NCBI GenBank assembly: GCA_020850355.1
Contig: JADZEX010000014.1
Coordinates: 145,626 to 209,625 of the forward strand
Origin: Fimbriimonadaceae bacterium
Lineage (GTDB): Bacteria > Armatimonadota > UBA10988
Direction: 5' to 3'
Length of the DNA stretch: 64,000 nucleotides
Shown here: positions 1 through 8,709 of the stretch, piece by piece
How the letters are laid out: each line of letters opens with the position of its first letter
How positions within the stretch are numbered: position 1 is the stretch's first letter
The notes under the pieces: generated by a model
What the model was told of the DNA's origin: nothing
Database searches by the model: none
What the model saw: the letters and a program-made list of their open reading frames with translations, nothing else
Program-made: the position numbers and the translations under genes

Positions 1-30
1 ACCGGCAGCGTAGCTTGCTTGGAGAAGATC

Positions 31-237
31 ATGTCCACGATTGCCACGGGAACAGCTTCGCCGTGGCCGTTGCGCCAACTCAACGAAACCACCGTGACCC
101 GGGTGATGCTGGGTGAGGGCGGCCTGCAGAGCGGTGACCCGGCCCTGCGGGCGGCCGGCGAGGAGCCGCCCGAGCCCGACCCGCAGCCCGCCGACGCGCC
201 ACCCAGGCCGGTCAGCCGCCTGGACACCTGGGCCTGA
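31..237 (+). CDS. Small hypothetical protein (68 aa)
   Basis: A short ORF that begins with ATG six bases after a GGAG motif, which is why this start is preferred over a TTG further upstream. The second half is rich in proline and glutamate and is probably unstructured. I recognise no domain, signal peptide or membrane segment. It lies 114 bases upstream of the cytidylate-kinase-like gene on the same strand. The upstream neighbour is outside the window, so operon membership cannot be judged. It may be a real small gene or a chance ORF in GC-rich DNA. Confidence 0.35.
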   Translation: MSTIATGTASPWPLRQLNETTVTRVMLGEGGLQSGDPALRAAGEEPPEPDPQPADAPPRPVSRLDTWA

Positions 238-282
238 ACCGCGGCGGGGCAACGGTTCCGTCACAGCCAGCTGAAACTGCCG

Positions 283-311
283 TTGACCTGCTGCCGCCAG
301 TGGGGTACCAC
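283..311 (+). promoter_or_regulatory. Possible sigma70 promoter for the kinase-like gene
   Basis: TTGACC and TACCAC are separated by 17 bases, about 40 bases upstream of the ATG at 352. The -35 box is good but the -10 box matches only three of six consensus positions, so this is a weak call. Confidence 0.3.
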
Positions 312-351
312 GCCCTTGGAGGGGGCCTCTCGGTGACGGCGGGAGAGCACC

Positions 352-1077
352 ATGAACCGGTTGACGGGCGAGCGGGCCGCCCACCTGGTGGAGCGGCAGA
401 TGGCCATGTTTCACGTGAAACAGCGCGCCGCCGCGGCGCAGCCGGAGGCCACCGCGCCACCCCCGGCAGCGGCCGGGCCGTATGTGGCGATTTCGCGGCA
501 GTATGGCGCGCAGGGCTCGGCGGTCGCCGCTGCGGTGGCCGAACGGCTCGGCTACGCGCTCTACGACCGCGAGTTGGTGGAGGCCGTGGCGAAGGACGCG
601 CACCTGCAGCAGCGGCTGATCGAGCCGCTCGACGAGACGGCGCGAAGTGACCTCAACCACTGGATCCACGCGCTGCTGACCGAGAACGACCTCTCGGGCG
701 GGCAGTACAACGCGGCGTTGTTCCATGTCCTGGCGAGCCTCGCTGCGGTTGGCCGGGCGGTGATCGTCGGCCGCGGCGCGCACCTCGCGCTGCCGGCTGA
801 TCGCGGGCTGCGGGTGCGGCTCTACGCGCCTCCCGAGGACCGGCTGCGCAACGTGATTGCCGAGGAAGGGCTGCCGGAGAAGGCGGCCCAGCGCAAGCTG
901 CGCGAGGTTGAAGAGAGCCGCCAGCGGTGGCTGCGCGAAGCCTTCGGGGAACGGGCCAAAGAGCCCTTCGCCTTCGATCTGGCGCTGAACACCGCGACGT
1001 TGCCGCGGGCCACCTGCGTCGACCTGATCTTGGCCGCGCTGCGGGCGCGTTGTCCGGGGTCATTCCAGACCGGGTAA
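352..1077 (+). CDS. Cytidylate kinase-like family protein
   Basis: A 241-residue P-loop kinase-like protein of the family related to cytidylate kinase. The nucleotide-binding loop is read in SRQYGAQGSAVA (residues 48-59), followed by YDRELVEAVA (71-80) and a later GRAVIVGRGAHLAL strand-loop. These are typical of the cytidylate-kinase-like family, whose physiological substrate is not established. The ATG at 352 has a GGGAG six bases upstream; a second in-frame ATG lies at 406. Residues 20-24 (FHVKQ) are encoded by a perfect parS palindrome, so the first ~40 residues may be dictated by DNA function rather than protein function. The 3' end overlaps the convergent gene by 18 bases. Confidence 0.8.
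   Translation: MNRLTGERAAHLVERQMAMFHVKQRAAAAQPEATAPPPAAAGPYVAISRQYGAQGSAVAAAVAERLGYALYDRELVEAVAKDAHLQQRLIEPLDETARSDLNHWIHALLTENDLSGGQYNAALFHVLASLAAVGRAVIVGRGAHLALPADRGLRVRLYAPPEDRLRNVIAEEGLPEKAAQRKLREVEESRQRWLREAFGERAKEPFAFDLALNTATLPRATCVDLILAALRARCPGSFQTG
407..422. promoter_or_regulatory. parS: parS centromere-like site (ParB binding)
   Basis: The 16-base palindrome TGTTTCACGTGAAACA matches the widely conserved bacterial chromosomal parS consensus (TGTTNCACGTGAAACA) at every position. ParB loads at such sites, spreads along DNA and recruits SMC and ParA for origin segregation. It sits inside the 5' coding region of the cytidylate-kinase-like gene and forces the peptide FHVKQ. Chromosomal parS sites usually cluster near the replication origin. 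I saw no second full match in the window. Confidence 0.85.
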
Positions 1078-3489
1078 ATCCAAGAACGGGGTCAGCGACC
1101 CGGCGACCTGCGGCGAGAGCACCAGCACCGCCTCGGCCGGCACGCTGAGGTTCGCCTGCCAGCGGTCGAGGGCGACCTTGAACTCGATCAGCCGCTGCGA
1201 GCGGGAGAGCTGGTTGATGAACAACAGCCGCCGCTCGATGGTGCCGTCGTCGCTGGCGGTGACCAGCCCCAGCCGCTGCGGGTCGAGGGTCAGCACCAGG
1301 TTGCGCGTGGTGGTGCTGCTGTTCTGGACCACCAGCCGCAGTTCGTCGCGGTAGCCGTACCGCTCCACGCGCACCGCCGGGTCGCTGCTGAAGGCATGTG
1401 GCACCGGCTCCCAACCGACCTTGTGCAGCTCGCGCAGCAGCGGCACATAGGCCGCGAAGTAGGGCGTCTGGGCATCGACCAGCCGCCGACTGAGCCAGCC
1501 AGCGGCGCCTGGGAAACCGGCGTAGACCAGCGCCTGCTGCCACCGGCGGCGTTGCTCGCTGGGGAGCTGGGTCGGATCGAGCAGGCCCGGATCGAGCCAG
1601 CTCAGCGGCTTGCGCGGCGCCATCGCACGGAGCCACTGCAGGTGGCCGACGGGTGGCTGATGCTCGCCGGCGCCGAGCACGTCGAGGCGTGGCACCAGCC
1701 AGGGCAGGGCCGCGTCGACGCTGAGGCCGCCGAGCAGCAGCCGCTGGTCGCGGTGCAGGCGCGTCGCCAGATCGTCCAAGAAGGTGGCGTGCTGGAAGGC
1801 CGTGTAGCCCACCGGCTGGCGCGTCAGGCCGCTCACGGTCAACGGCGCCAGGCCGTCGCGGAGATGCGCCGCGGTGGTATCTTCGAGTTGCCATCCGGCC
1901 CAGGCCGCGCCCAGACCGTCGAGCACCACGCCGTTCAGGGGCTGCCCGTCGGCGCCGCTCAGCAGGCCCGCCAGCACCGTGCGGAGGTGCGCCGCTGGGG
2001 CCCGGGCGCCGAGCCCGGGATCGGTCACCCAGGGCTCGAAGGGCTCGCCGTCGACGGTCTGGCGCGGCGCGGCACGGCCGTCGACCGGCTGCGGCGGGGT
2101 GGCCGGACCGCCCCAGCGGCGGCCCCACGGTTGCCACAGCGCGAGGGCCTGCAGCTCGCGTTCGCGAGCCCAGCTCAGGTGCGCGCTGGCCTGCTCATCG
2201 TACAGCAGGCCCAGCGCCTGCGGGTCGGGGACGGCGTCGGAGCTGAGGCCGCTGACCCAGGCGCCGGGCGCCGCGCTGCTGGCAAACTGCTCCGGCCAGT
2301 GCCGGTACCAGGCCTCCAGCGCGCTGCGGAAGCCCCACACCGGGTCGACCGGCAGCACCGCAAACTCGACGCTGGCGACACGCCGACCGGCCGCCGGGAG
2401 CAGGGCCAGATCGGCGCTCAGGCTAAGCCCGCGCTTGGAGCGGTAACTGGTGCGCAGCAGCGCCAGTTGTCCCGGCGGCGCGGCCAACGCCACGCCCTGC
2501 GCCGGCGCGTCGCGGCTGAGCACGCCCAACGGGTAGGGCGAGTAGAGCAGCCCGCCGCCGAGCGCGGCCCAGTCGCCGTAGATCCCGGTCCCGCTGATCG
2601 GATCGGCGCGGTCCGGATCGTGCCACCAGTCCCAGCCGGTCGCCTCGATGGGCAAGGTGAAGCGCAGCCGCAGCGCCCGCGGCTGGTCGTCACGCGCGGT
2701 GACCGTGGCGCGGATCCGGATCCCGCCAGCGGTCACGCCAATCGTCGCGGCCGCTTCCAGCCCGGCGGCGGTGCCGTGCCAGACCGCCTCCTGCGCCCCG
2801 CCGACGCAGGACGTTGCCAGGGCCAAGGGCCTCGCGCCGGTGATGCTCTGCAGCTCGGCCGGCCCGACCGTCAGCCGGCCGGCCGCCCCGTCGGCCGAGA
2901 GCCAGAGCTGCCACCAGGAGGTCGCCGCGGGCGGGGATAGCACCAGGGTGGCGGTCTGCCAGGCGCCCTCGACCGGCTCGAACGGCTCCGCCGGCTGCCA
3001 GCGGCCGGTGGCCCGGCCGAGACCGTCGACCGGCACCGCCGCCAGCCGCAGGTGGCCGCGCCAGGACGACAGCAGCAGTGGCAGCCGCACCCGGTAGACG
3101 GTCTCGGCGCGGGCTGGCAGCAACAGCCGCAGGCTGTCGGTGGAGCCGTCGGGTGGTACCGCGCAGGTCAGCGTGCGGGCCCCGGCGGGGGTTGGGTCGC
3201 CGTCGGTCCAGCCCTGCCCGCGCAGCCACAGGGGACCGTGGAAGGCGGTGTCGTCGTCGTCCGGCCAGACGGCGTCGACCTCCAAGGTCTCGGTCTCGAT
3301 CTCCGGCGCGCTGAGGTCGTCGAGGCTGAGGCCACCGGCGCCGAGCAGTCGGACCGGCCGATCGGTCGCCAGCAACTCGCTGACGGCGCCCTGGTCGTCC
3401 AAGGTCAGCACCAGGCCGTTGGTCCGGAAGACCGCCGCCGGAGCGGCGCCGAGCCATAGCAGCAGCCAGAGCACGCGGCGTTTACGCAC
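1060..3489 (-). CDS. Large secreted protein, probable glycoside-hydrolase-like
   Basis: An 809-residue exported protein: an arginine-rich start is followed by a hydrophobic core ending in an Ala-Pro-Ala stretch, a standard signal peptide. The first ~400 residues read as beta-sandwich segments. The rest, with motifs such as GVVLDGLGAAWAGW and aromatic-rich loops, resembles the alpha/beta barrels of uncharacterised carbohydrate-active proteins. I cannot assign a numbered family. It overlaps the upstream GH63-like gene by 8 bases, so the two are translationally coupled and probably act on the same glycan. It is the last gene of a ten-gene minus-strand run. Confidence 0.7.
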   Translation of the reverse strand: MRKRRVLWLLLWLGAAPAAVFRTNGLVLTLDDQGAVSELLATDRPVRLLGAGGLSLDDLSAPEIETETLEVDAVWPDDDDTAFHGPLWLRGQGWTDGDPTPAGARTLTCAVPPDGSTDSLRLLLPARAETVYRVRLPLLLSSWRGHLRLAAVPVDGLGRATGRWQPAEPFEPVEGAWQTATLVLSPPAATSWWQLWLSADGAAGRLTVGPAELQSITGARPLALATSCVGGAQEAVWHGTAAGLEAAATIGVTAGGIRIRATVTARDDQPRALRLRFTLPIEATGWDWWHDPDRADPISGTGIYGDWAALGGGLLYSPYPLGVLSRDAPAQGVALAAPPGQLALLRTSYRSKRGLSLSADLALLPAAGRRVASVEFAVLPVDPVWGFRSALEAWYRHWPEQFASSAAPGAWVSGLSSDAVPDPQALGLLYDEQASAHLSWARERELQALALWQPWGRRWGGPATPPQPVDGRAAPRQTVDGEPFEPWVTDPGLGARAPAAHLRTVLAGLLSGADGQPLNGVVLDGLGAAWAGWQLEDTTAAHLRDGLAPLTVSGLTRQPVGYTAFQHATFLDDLATRLHRDQRLLLGGLSVDAALPWLVPRLDVLGAGEHQPPVGHLQWLRAMAPRKPLSWLDPGLLDPTQLPSEQRRRWQQALVYAGFPGAAGWLSRRLVDAQTPYFAAYVPLLRELHKVGWEPVPHAFSSDPAVRVERYGYRDELRLVVQNSSTTTRNLVLTLDPQRLGLVTASDDGTIERRLLFINQLSRSQRLIEFKVALDRWQANLSVPAEAVLVLSPQVAGSLTPFLDLPGLE

Positions 3490-5368
3490 CGGCGGACTCG
3501 TGCAGCAGGTGGAGGAAGCAGGCCGCGGTCAGCGCGTAATCGGGCAGGGCACCTGTCCGGCGGCCGCGCGGCAGGTCGGCTGGCGACTGCGCGGCGAGGG
3601 AGTCGTAGTACTCCCAGAGCGTCCCCGTCGCGACGTACCAGCGCGCGATCTCGTCGAGCGTACGCTGCCGCAGCTCAGCCGCCAGGTCGTCGTAGCCGTA
3701 GCGCCGCAGCCCGGCGACGCATAGCACGTTGATGCTCGGCCAGGCAGCGCCGCGCCACATGTTGCCGCTGAAGCGGGCATCGCAGCGCGCCAGGGAGGCC
3801 AGTGGAAAGGGCGTCCAAAACTGCTCGGGCTGCTGCAGGTGCGCCGCGACCAGCTCCTCGGCCTGGGCGGGCGTGGCAACACCGGCAAACAGCGGGATCA
3901 GGCCGGCGACGGTCAGCGCGTCGACCGGGTCGTCGTCAGGATAACGGTCGACGAAGAAGCGCTGCTGCTCGTCCCAGAAGTACTCCTGACTCTCGCGTGC
4001 CAGCTCCTCGGCCATCCAGCCCAGATGCACCGCTTCGCGATGCTCGGGGGTCAGCTCCTCGATGATTCTCGCCACCAGCTCGACCTCGGCGCAGGCGAAG
4101 CAGGTCAGGTCGACCGCGGCGAAGGACTCGTTGAGATCGAACCGCGGGGAGTTGTCCATGTTGGAGCCCTCGCCGCGGCCCCAGGTCAGGAACTTGGCGC
4201 CGTTGCTGCGAGCGTGGCCGAGTCGCTCCAGCATCCGCGCCGCCAGCGGGTACTTGACGTAGTCTTTGAGCCGGGGCAGCGCCTCCGCCAGCAGGTTGCG
4301 GTCACCGGTCGCGCGGTAGACCCGCCAGAAGCCCCAGCAGAGCAGCGGCGGCGGCGTCTCGAGGCTCTGTCCGAAGGGCCAGGCCTGCTCCGGAATGTGG
4401 CCCGACGGCTGCTGCTGGGCCAAGGTGCAGCGCAGCACCTCGGCGGCCAGGAGCGGTTCGCAGGTTGCCACGCCGGCCGCCAGGAAGGGCGCGTGGAAGG
4501 TGTTGAAGTTGCGGTGCCGGCTGCGCTGCGGGACGATCCAGCGGTGCGGCAGGTTGCCCTCGGCGGCGAAGACGTGGGCGCCGAGCACGGCGAGCGCCTT
4601 GGCGCGGGTCCGCGCCAGGGCCGGCGGCAGCGCGGGCGGCCCGGCGTCGGGCGGTGCGGCGGGCCAACTACCGGGCGCCGCGGCGGGCAGCTCCGGCCTG
4701 GTCAGCTCGTCGGGATCGCCGGTGGCGATGGCGCAGGCCCAGCCTGCGGCGCCGACGGCGCCCCGGGCGACCACCGCCCGCCGGGCGGCCGGGCCCTGCT
4801 GCGGCAGCGCCGCCAGCGCGTCGCCGTGGTGCCGGCCGCACTCGGCCAGATCGTTGGCAACCGTCGCCAGCACCGTCTCGGCGGGCCAGGCGGTGAGCAC
4901 CTGCAGGCCCTCTTCGCCGGCCCCCAGGCCGGCCGCGCTGACGCTGGTGCAGCCGGTCAGGGCCACCTCGGCAACGGCCTCGACACCGGCCACGCCGCTG
5001 CCGCGGACCCAGCCGTGCAGGACCCCCTCGGCCGCAAAACGGAGACCCAGTTCGAGCCGCCCGGCGCCGACAGCCAGCGCGGCCTGGAAACCATCGGCGA
5101 GGATCTGGCAGTGCCAGCCGCTGGGACCTGGGAGCGGCTGCCCGGCGTGCAGGACGTGCAGTGCGACGGTCACCGACCGCGGGCCCTCGAGGCGCAGGCC
5201 GAACTGGTCGGGCAGCAGCCAGGCCTCCGGCGCGGCTGACCAATGGGTCGCGCCGTGCTGCCCGCTGAACGCGACCAGTTGCGTCGCCGACCAGACATCG
5301 GCCACGCTGCCCAGCGGTGGGCTGGCCAGCGCGGTTTCGGCGAGCGTAGTCGGCGGCCGCTCACTCAT
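3482..5368 (-). CDS. GH63/trehalase-like (alpha/alpha)6-barrel glycosidase
   Basis: A 628-residue protein with an N-terminal beta-rich region (about 1-230) and a C-terminal helical barrel. Barrel signatures include PQRSRHRNFNTFHAPFL, the substrate-loop segment GSNMDNSPRFD and the late NMWRGAAWPSINVLCVAGL. This arrangement is known from GH63 alpha-glucosidases, mannosylglycerate hydrolases and trehalases. No signal peptide is evident, so it may act in the cytoplasm on an imported oligosaccharide. The ATG overlaps the stop of the EutN-like gene by 8 bases. The exact sugar cannot be deduced from sequence. Confidence 0.8.
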   Translation of the reverse strand: MSERPPTTLAETALASPPLGSVADVWSATQLVAFSGQHGATHWSAAPEAWLLPDQFGLRLEGPRSVTVALHVLHAGQPLPGPSGWHCQILADGFQAALAVGAGRLELGLRFAAEGVLHGWVRGSGVAGVEAVAEVALTGCTSVSAAGLGAGEEGLQVLTAWPAETVLATVANDLAECGRHHGDALAALPQQGPAARRAVVARGAVGAAGWACAIATGDPDELTRPELPAAAPGSWPAAPPDAGPPALPPALARTRAKALAVLGAHVFAAEGNLPHRWIVPQRSRHRNFNTFHAPFLAAGVATCEPLLAAEVLRCTLAQQQPSGHIPEQAWPFGQSLETPPPLLCWGFWRVYRATGDRNLLAEALPRLKDYVKYPLAARMLERLGHARSNGAKFLTWGRGEGSNMDNSPRFDLNESFAAVDLTCFACAEVELVARIIEELTPEHREAVHLGWMAEELARESQEYFWDEQQRFFVDRYPDDDPVDALTVAGLIPLFAGVATPAQAEELVAAHLQQPEQFWTPFPLASLARCDARFSGNMWRGAAWPSINVLCVAGLRRYGYDDLAAELRQRTLDEIARWYVATGTLWEYYDSLAAQSPADLPRGRRTGALPDYALTAACFLHLLHESAGA

Positions 5369-5624
5369 CGACGATCCCCAGGATCAACGTGCGGACCGGC
5401 GGGTTGGGGCTCTGCAGGATCAGCTTCGCCGCTTTGCCCTCTTCGCAGGTCAGCACCAACTGCCCCACCGCCGCGCCGACGGTGTCGACGGCCACCAGGG
5501 GCGGCTTGCCCTGGCTAGTGCGACGGTCCACTTTGACCAACTGCACCACCAGCAAGCGCTGCCCGACCAAGGACTCATGCTTGGTCGTGCTGACGACCTG
5601 ATCGACTACTCGGCCGAGCTGCAT
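5361..5624 (-). CDS. EutN/CcmL-family microcompartment pentamer protein (second copy)
   Basis: An 87-residue protein matching the whole length of the BMC vertex (pentamer) fold. It opens with MQLGRVVDQVVSTTKHESL, has the central LVAVDTVGAAVGQLVL segment and ends with LILGIVDE, all diagnostic of EutN/CcmL. In known systems such pentamers cap the corners of a protein-shelled organelle. It overlaps its paralogue upstream by 19 bases and the glycosidase downstream by 8. No hexameric BMC shell gene is in the window, so the role here is open; a free-standing pentamer or a shell encoded elsewhere are both possible. Confidence 0.88.
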   Translation of the reverse strand: MQLGRVVDQVVSTTKHESLVGQRLLVVQLVKVDRRTSQGKPPLVAVDTVGAAVGQLVLTCEEGKAAKLILQSPNPPVRTLILGIVDE

Positions 5625-5887
5625 TGCGACCCCAAATGGTCGACGAAGCCGACGATCGCCGCATCGAGCGCGGTCAGCGGATCCGGCGCCGCCATCCGCG
5701 CTTCGAGGCTGCTCTCCCAGTATACCACCTGGCCCATCGCCGATCCCAGCGGATCCGCGGCGACCAGCGGCTCACCCGCCGTCTCCAACTGCTCGTTCAG
5801 GGGGACGATCACCTTCAGCGGCAGGCCCCGGAGTTTGCGGTCCTGGACCTCCGCCCGCACCCGGCCGATCACTTTGCCCAGTTGCAC
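5606..5887 (-). CDS. EutN/CcmL-family microcompartment pentamer protein (first copy)
   Basis: A 93-residue EutN/CcmL homologue that begins VQLGKVIGRV and carries LVAADPLGSAMGQVVYW and AAIVGFVDHL, the same three signature regions as its neighbour. I chose the GTG at 5887 because the protein then starts exactly at the family's usual N-terminus and a GGGAGG lies about six bases upstream. The tandem copies differ clearly in sequence, so they may form mixed pentamers or serve different sites. The gene lies out of frame inside the last 116 bases of the LptC-like gene, an unusually long overlap. Confidence 0.85.
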   Translation of the reverse strand: MQLGKVIGRVRAEVQDRKLRGLPLKVIVPLNEQLETAGEPLVAADPLGSAMGQVVYWESSLEARMAAPDPLTALDAAIVGFVDHLGSQCSSAE

Positions 5888-7583
5888 CGTCGCCTCCCGC
5901 TGGCCCGGCCTGGCTGGCCGCCGCCGCCGGCTGTCCGGCCGCGGCCGGCGCCCCTGGCCCGGTGACTCGCGGCCGGTTCGCCGACGCCCCGGCACTCTCC
6001 TTCTGCCGGGCCGCCGGCGGTCGCTGCGAGCCCAGGTAGTAGGTCCAGGAGCGGTTGCGCACCGCCATCCCGCGAACCTCGGCCTGCACGTCGCCAGTCG
6101 CCCGCAGCACCCCGCGGGCGGCGTCCCAGGTGGCCCGGTCGGCTCGTAGCCGCAGGCCGTCGGCCGCGCGGCTCGCCCGCACCGTCGACTCCAAGGTCAC
6201 CACAGCGGTCGCCGGCTGGAAGCTGGCGCGGTCCGCGCTGGCGGTGATGTCCTGATCTTCGTACCACAGCCGCCCGCTCGGTGCACGCAAGCTCACCAGA
6301 CCGCCGCGCCGCCAGGTGCCGCTGCTGGCCTGTAGCCGCCAGCGCCGCGGGCCGCTGCCAGCCGCGCTGACCGGGCTCAAGGTGGCTTGCGAGAGATCGG
6401 CCGGGGCCGTCAGCCGGCTCCCGCGAACCTCGCTGCCACGGTCGGTCAGGTGCACCTCGCCGCTGGCGGTCAACTGCCCGCCGCGCTGCCAGGTGAGCTG
6501 GCCGGCCTGCACGCTGGCGCCGCCCTGCTGCGCGCTGCCGCCGGCCGGCAGGCGCAACAACCCGCTGTCCGCGGCGTAGACCGCCTGCGGCGCGCGGCAG
6601 GTGACGCCGTCGCGGAGCGTCCCGCGCAGCTCGCGCGCGGTGATCGTGCGGGTCGCGTCGATCGTCGCCGAGGCGGCCGTGAACTGCCCGTCGGCGGTGC
6701 TGGCGCTCAGGTCGCGGATCACCGCCCGGCGCGTCGCCAGGTCCACCTGCATCGCTGCGCCGCGGGCGGTCAGGCCGGGCTGCGTCAGGGTGGTCGGCCC
6801 GCTCGTGCGCACCAACTCGTCGGCCGGCCGCCAGGTCAGCGCGGTGGCCCGCACCGTCAGGTTGCCGCGACGCAGCACGGCGCCCTGGTCCAGCCGCAGC
6901 TCGGCAGCCTGCCGCGACCAGACCGCGCGCGGCGCCTCGAACGTCGCCACGCCGTCGCGTTGGCGCAGCTCGCCGGTGACCCGCGTCAAGGTCAGCGTCT
7001 GCGGCCCGTCGACCCGCGCTCCGGCAGCCCGGGCGCTCCACTGCGGCCCGTCACCACGCCCGCTGGCGGTGACCTGCAGGCAGCGCACCGTCCGCAGATC
7101 GAGGGCGGCGGTCGCCTGGGCGGCCGTCAAGACATACTCGCGGAAGCGCACCCGCGCCAAGCCCGGGATGCTGAACTGCTGCTTCTGAAAGTGGTAGCTG
7201 GCCTGCGCCGTCTCGAGGTCGGCGTGGCGCTCCGGGGCGTCGATCCAGACCGTGCGGTCGAAGGCCACCGTCTGCTCACCGAGCAGGTAGCGGATCCGTC
7301 CGGCGCGGGCCGTGGCGCGGTAGCCGGCCTGCAGCGACCGGGCGGCGGCGTCGAGGACTTCCAGCCGGGCGGCCTGCCCCTGAATCGCCGAGCGCAGCCG
7401 GCCACGCAGCTCGAAGACCGGCTCGCCGCCGGGCTCTTGCAGCGTCAGCGTGGTCTGTGGCGCGGCCACGGCGACATGCACCTGACGCTCCGGCGGCCGT
7501 GCTTCGGTCGGCTCCGGGGCCTTGCCGCAGCCGCCGAGCAGCAGGCAGAGTGGCAGCCAGTACCAGGCACGCAGGCGGGGCAT
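5772..7583 (-). CDS. LptC/OstA-like lipoprotein, probable LPS-transport or envelope component
   Basis: A 603-residue lipoprotein: a hydrophobic segment is followed by the lipobox LLLGGC, so the mature protein would start at that Cys and be lipidated. The body is a long series of short beta-strands with recurring phrases of the type ASSGTW, GDVQAEVRGM and GRLWYEDQDITASADRA, as in LptC/LptA/OstA beta-jellyroll proteins that carry lipopolysaccharide. That supports a diderm envelope. I prefer the ATG at 7583, which puts the signal peptide first. The final ~90 residues are low-complexity Ala/Gly/Pro and overlap the EutN-like gene, so the true end could be earlier if an indel is present. Confidence 0.65.
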   Translation of the reverse strand: MPRLRAWYWLPLCLLLGGCGKAPEPTEARPPERQVHVAVAAPQTTLTLQEPGGEPVFELRGRLRSAIQGQAARLEVLDAAARSLQAGYRATARAGRIRYLLGEQTVAFDRTVWIDAPERHADLETAQASYHFQKQQFSIPGLARVRFREYVLTAAQATAALDLRTVRCLQVTASGRGDGPQWSARAAGARVDGPQTLTLTRVTGELRQRDGVATFEAPRAVWSRQAAELRLDQGAVLRRGNLTVRATALTWRPADELVRTSGPTTLTQPGLTARGAAMQVDLATRRAVIRDLSASTADGQFTAASATIDATRTITARELRGTLRDGVTCRAPQAVYAADSGLLRLPAGGSAQQGGASVQAGQLTWQRGGQLTASGEVHLTDRGSEVRGSRLTAPADLSQATLSPVSAAGSGPRRWRLQASSGTWRRGGLVSLRAPSGRLWYEDQDITASADRASFQPATAVVTLESTVRASRAADGLRLRADRATWDAARGVLRATGDVQAEVRGMAVRNRSWTYYLGSQRPPAARQKESAGASANRPRVTGPGAPAAAGQPAAAASQAGPAGGDGATGQSDRPGAGGGPGPQTPGPAAEGDRPPERAVGDGG

Positions 7584-7628
7584 GGCGGCATGGTACCCAA
7601 CCCGGCCGCTGGCGGCAAGGGGCACTGG

Positions 7629-8657
7629 CTAGGACTCTGGCGGGCTGAGGCCGCGCTCCGGATCGGCTTCCGGCGGGCGCCGACTGAGCGTCCGACCGGC
7701 GGCCCGCCGGGCCTCCTGGGCCTGCCGCAGCGCGGGCGGGTCGACCCGTTGCAGGACCCGGCTGGCGAGCAGCCAGGCGGCGCCATCGGGCAGGCTGCGG
7801 ACCAACTCGGCGACGCCCGGCACCGCCGCCGGGCCGAGCAGCTCCAAGACCAGCGCCGCCCGCTCGCGCCGCCGGCCGACCGCCGAGCGCTGCAGGGCGT
7901 GCAGCAGACCCGGCACCACCGGCTCGCCGAGCGCCAGCAGGGCCGTCACGAAGGGGCACTCGCCGACACTCCGGGCGAGGTGCTGGCCCGGCCACAGCAA
8001 CGCCTCCACCAGCTCCGGCAGCACTGTCGGCCCGGCCAGGGTCAGCCAGACCGGCCCCACGTCGAGCGCCACCGCCGGGCTGTCGACGGTGACCAGGCGT
8101 CGCAGCAGGGCCCCATCGGCGGCGCTCACGGCCGGGACATAGAGCCGCCAGGCGACCAGCTTTGGCGAGTGCCAGCGCGCGCTGCGTTCACCAGTGGCGC
8201 GGTAACAGCGGCTCCGTTCGGGCGCCTCGGCAGGCCCGGCCAGCACCTGCCGCAGACCCGGTCGCGCCGACTCCACCACCAGGTCCAGCAGCGCCGCCAG
8301 CAAACTGAGCTGGCCGGGCGTCAGCGGCGTCCAGTCGCCCAGCGCCGGAGGGCACGCTTCGTGCTGCAGCAGCCGCAGCAACAGCCCGAGTGGCTCGCTG
8401 GCGGCCAGCCGGCGCAACTGCGGCGCGGTGCTCAGGTCGGCCGCGCAGGATTCCAGCAGGGCGCCCCGGCGTTGATGCAGGGGTGGGCTGCTGGCGCTGC
8501 CTCGCAACCGTTGCCAAAGGCTCCGCGCCGGGGCCGCGGCGAGCAGGGTCCGACCGGGTGGCGCCAGGGCGCGCTGGTCGAGGTCGTGGACCACCGCCGC
8601 CAGCTCCTGCCAGGGGCCGGCCGTCGGCCAACCCAGGTTGAGCGGCACGCGGCGCAT
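7629..8657 (-). CDS. Hypothetical helical protein, HEAT-like
   Basis: A 342-residue Leu/Ala-rich protein without signal peptide or membrane segment. Repeated helical pairs of the kind VVPGLLHALQRSA...RERAALVLELLGPAAVPGVAELVRSL in the C-terminal half look like HEAT-type repeats, which usually bind proteins. The N-terminal half shows no motif that I recognise. It sits between the MetE-like gene (52 bases upstream) and the LptC-like gene within the same minus-strand run. Function unknown; a scaffold role is a guess from the repeats. Confidence 0.6.
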   Translation of the reverse strand: MRRVPLNLGWPTAGPWQELAAVVHDLDQRALAPPGRTLLAAAPARSLWQRLRGSASSPPLHQRRGALLESCAADLSTAPQLRRLAASEPLGLLLRLLQHEACPPALGDWTPLTPGQLSLLAALLDLVVESARPGLRQVLAGPAEAPERSRCYRATGERSARWHSPKLVAWRLYVPAVSAADGALLRRLVTVDSPAVALDVGPVWLTLAGPTVLPELVEALLWPGQHLARSVGECPFVTALLALGEPVVPGLLHALQRSAVGRRRERAALVLELLGPAAVPGVAELVRSLPDGAAWLLASRVLQRVDPPALRQAQEARRAAGRTLSRRPPEADPERGLSPPES

Positions 8658-8709
8658 CGCCGCAGGTTACCTCAGGCAAGCCCGCGGCGCAAGTTGTTGT
8701 CGGGCTGGC

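Noticed and set aside
1396..2940. Long plus-strand open frame opposite the secreted protein gene
   Set aside because: It is antisense to a clear signal-peptide protein, has no start signal and its translation is low-complexity Arg/Gln/Ala, as expected from the opposite strand of GC-rich coding DNA.
4395..6149. 584-codon plus-strand open frame
   Set aside because: It runs antisense through the GH63-like and both EutN-like genes, whose motifs are clear; composition is Ser/Arg/Pro noise.
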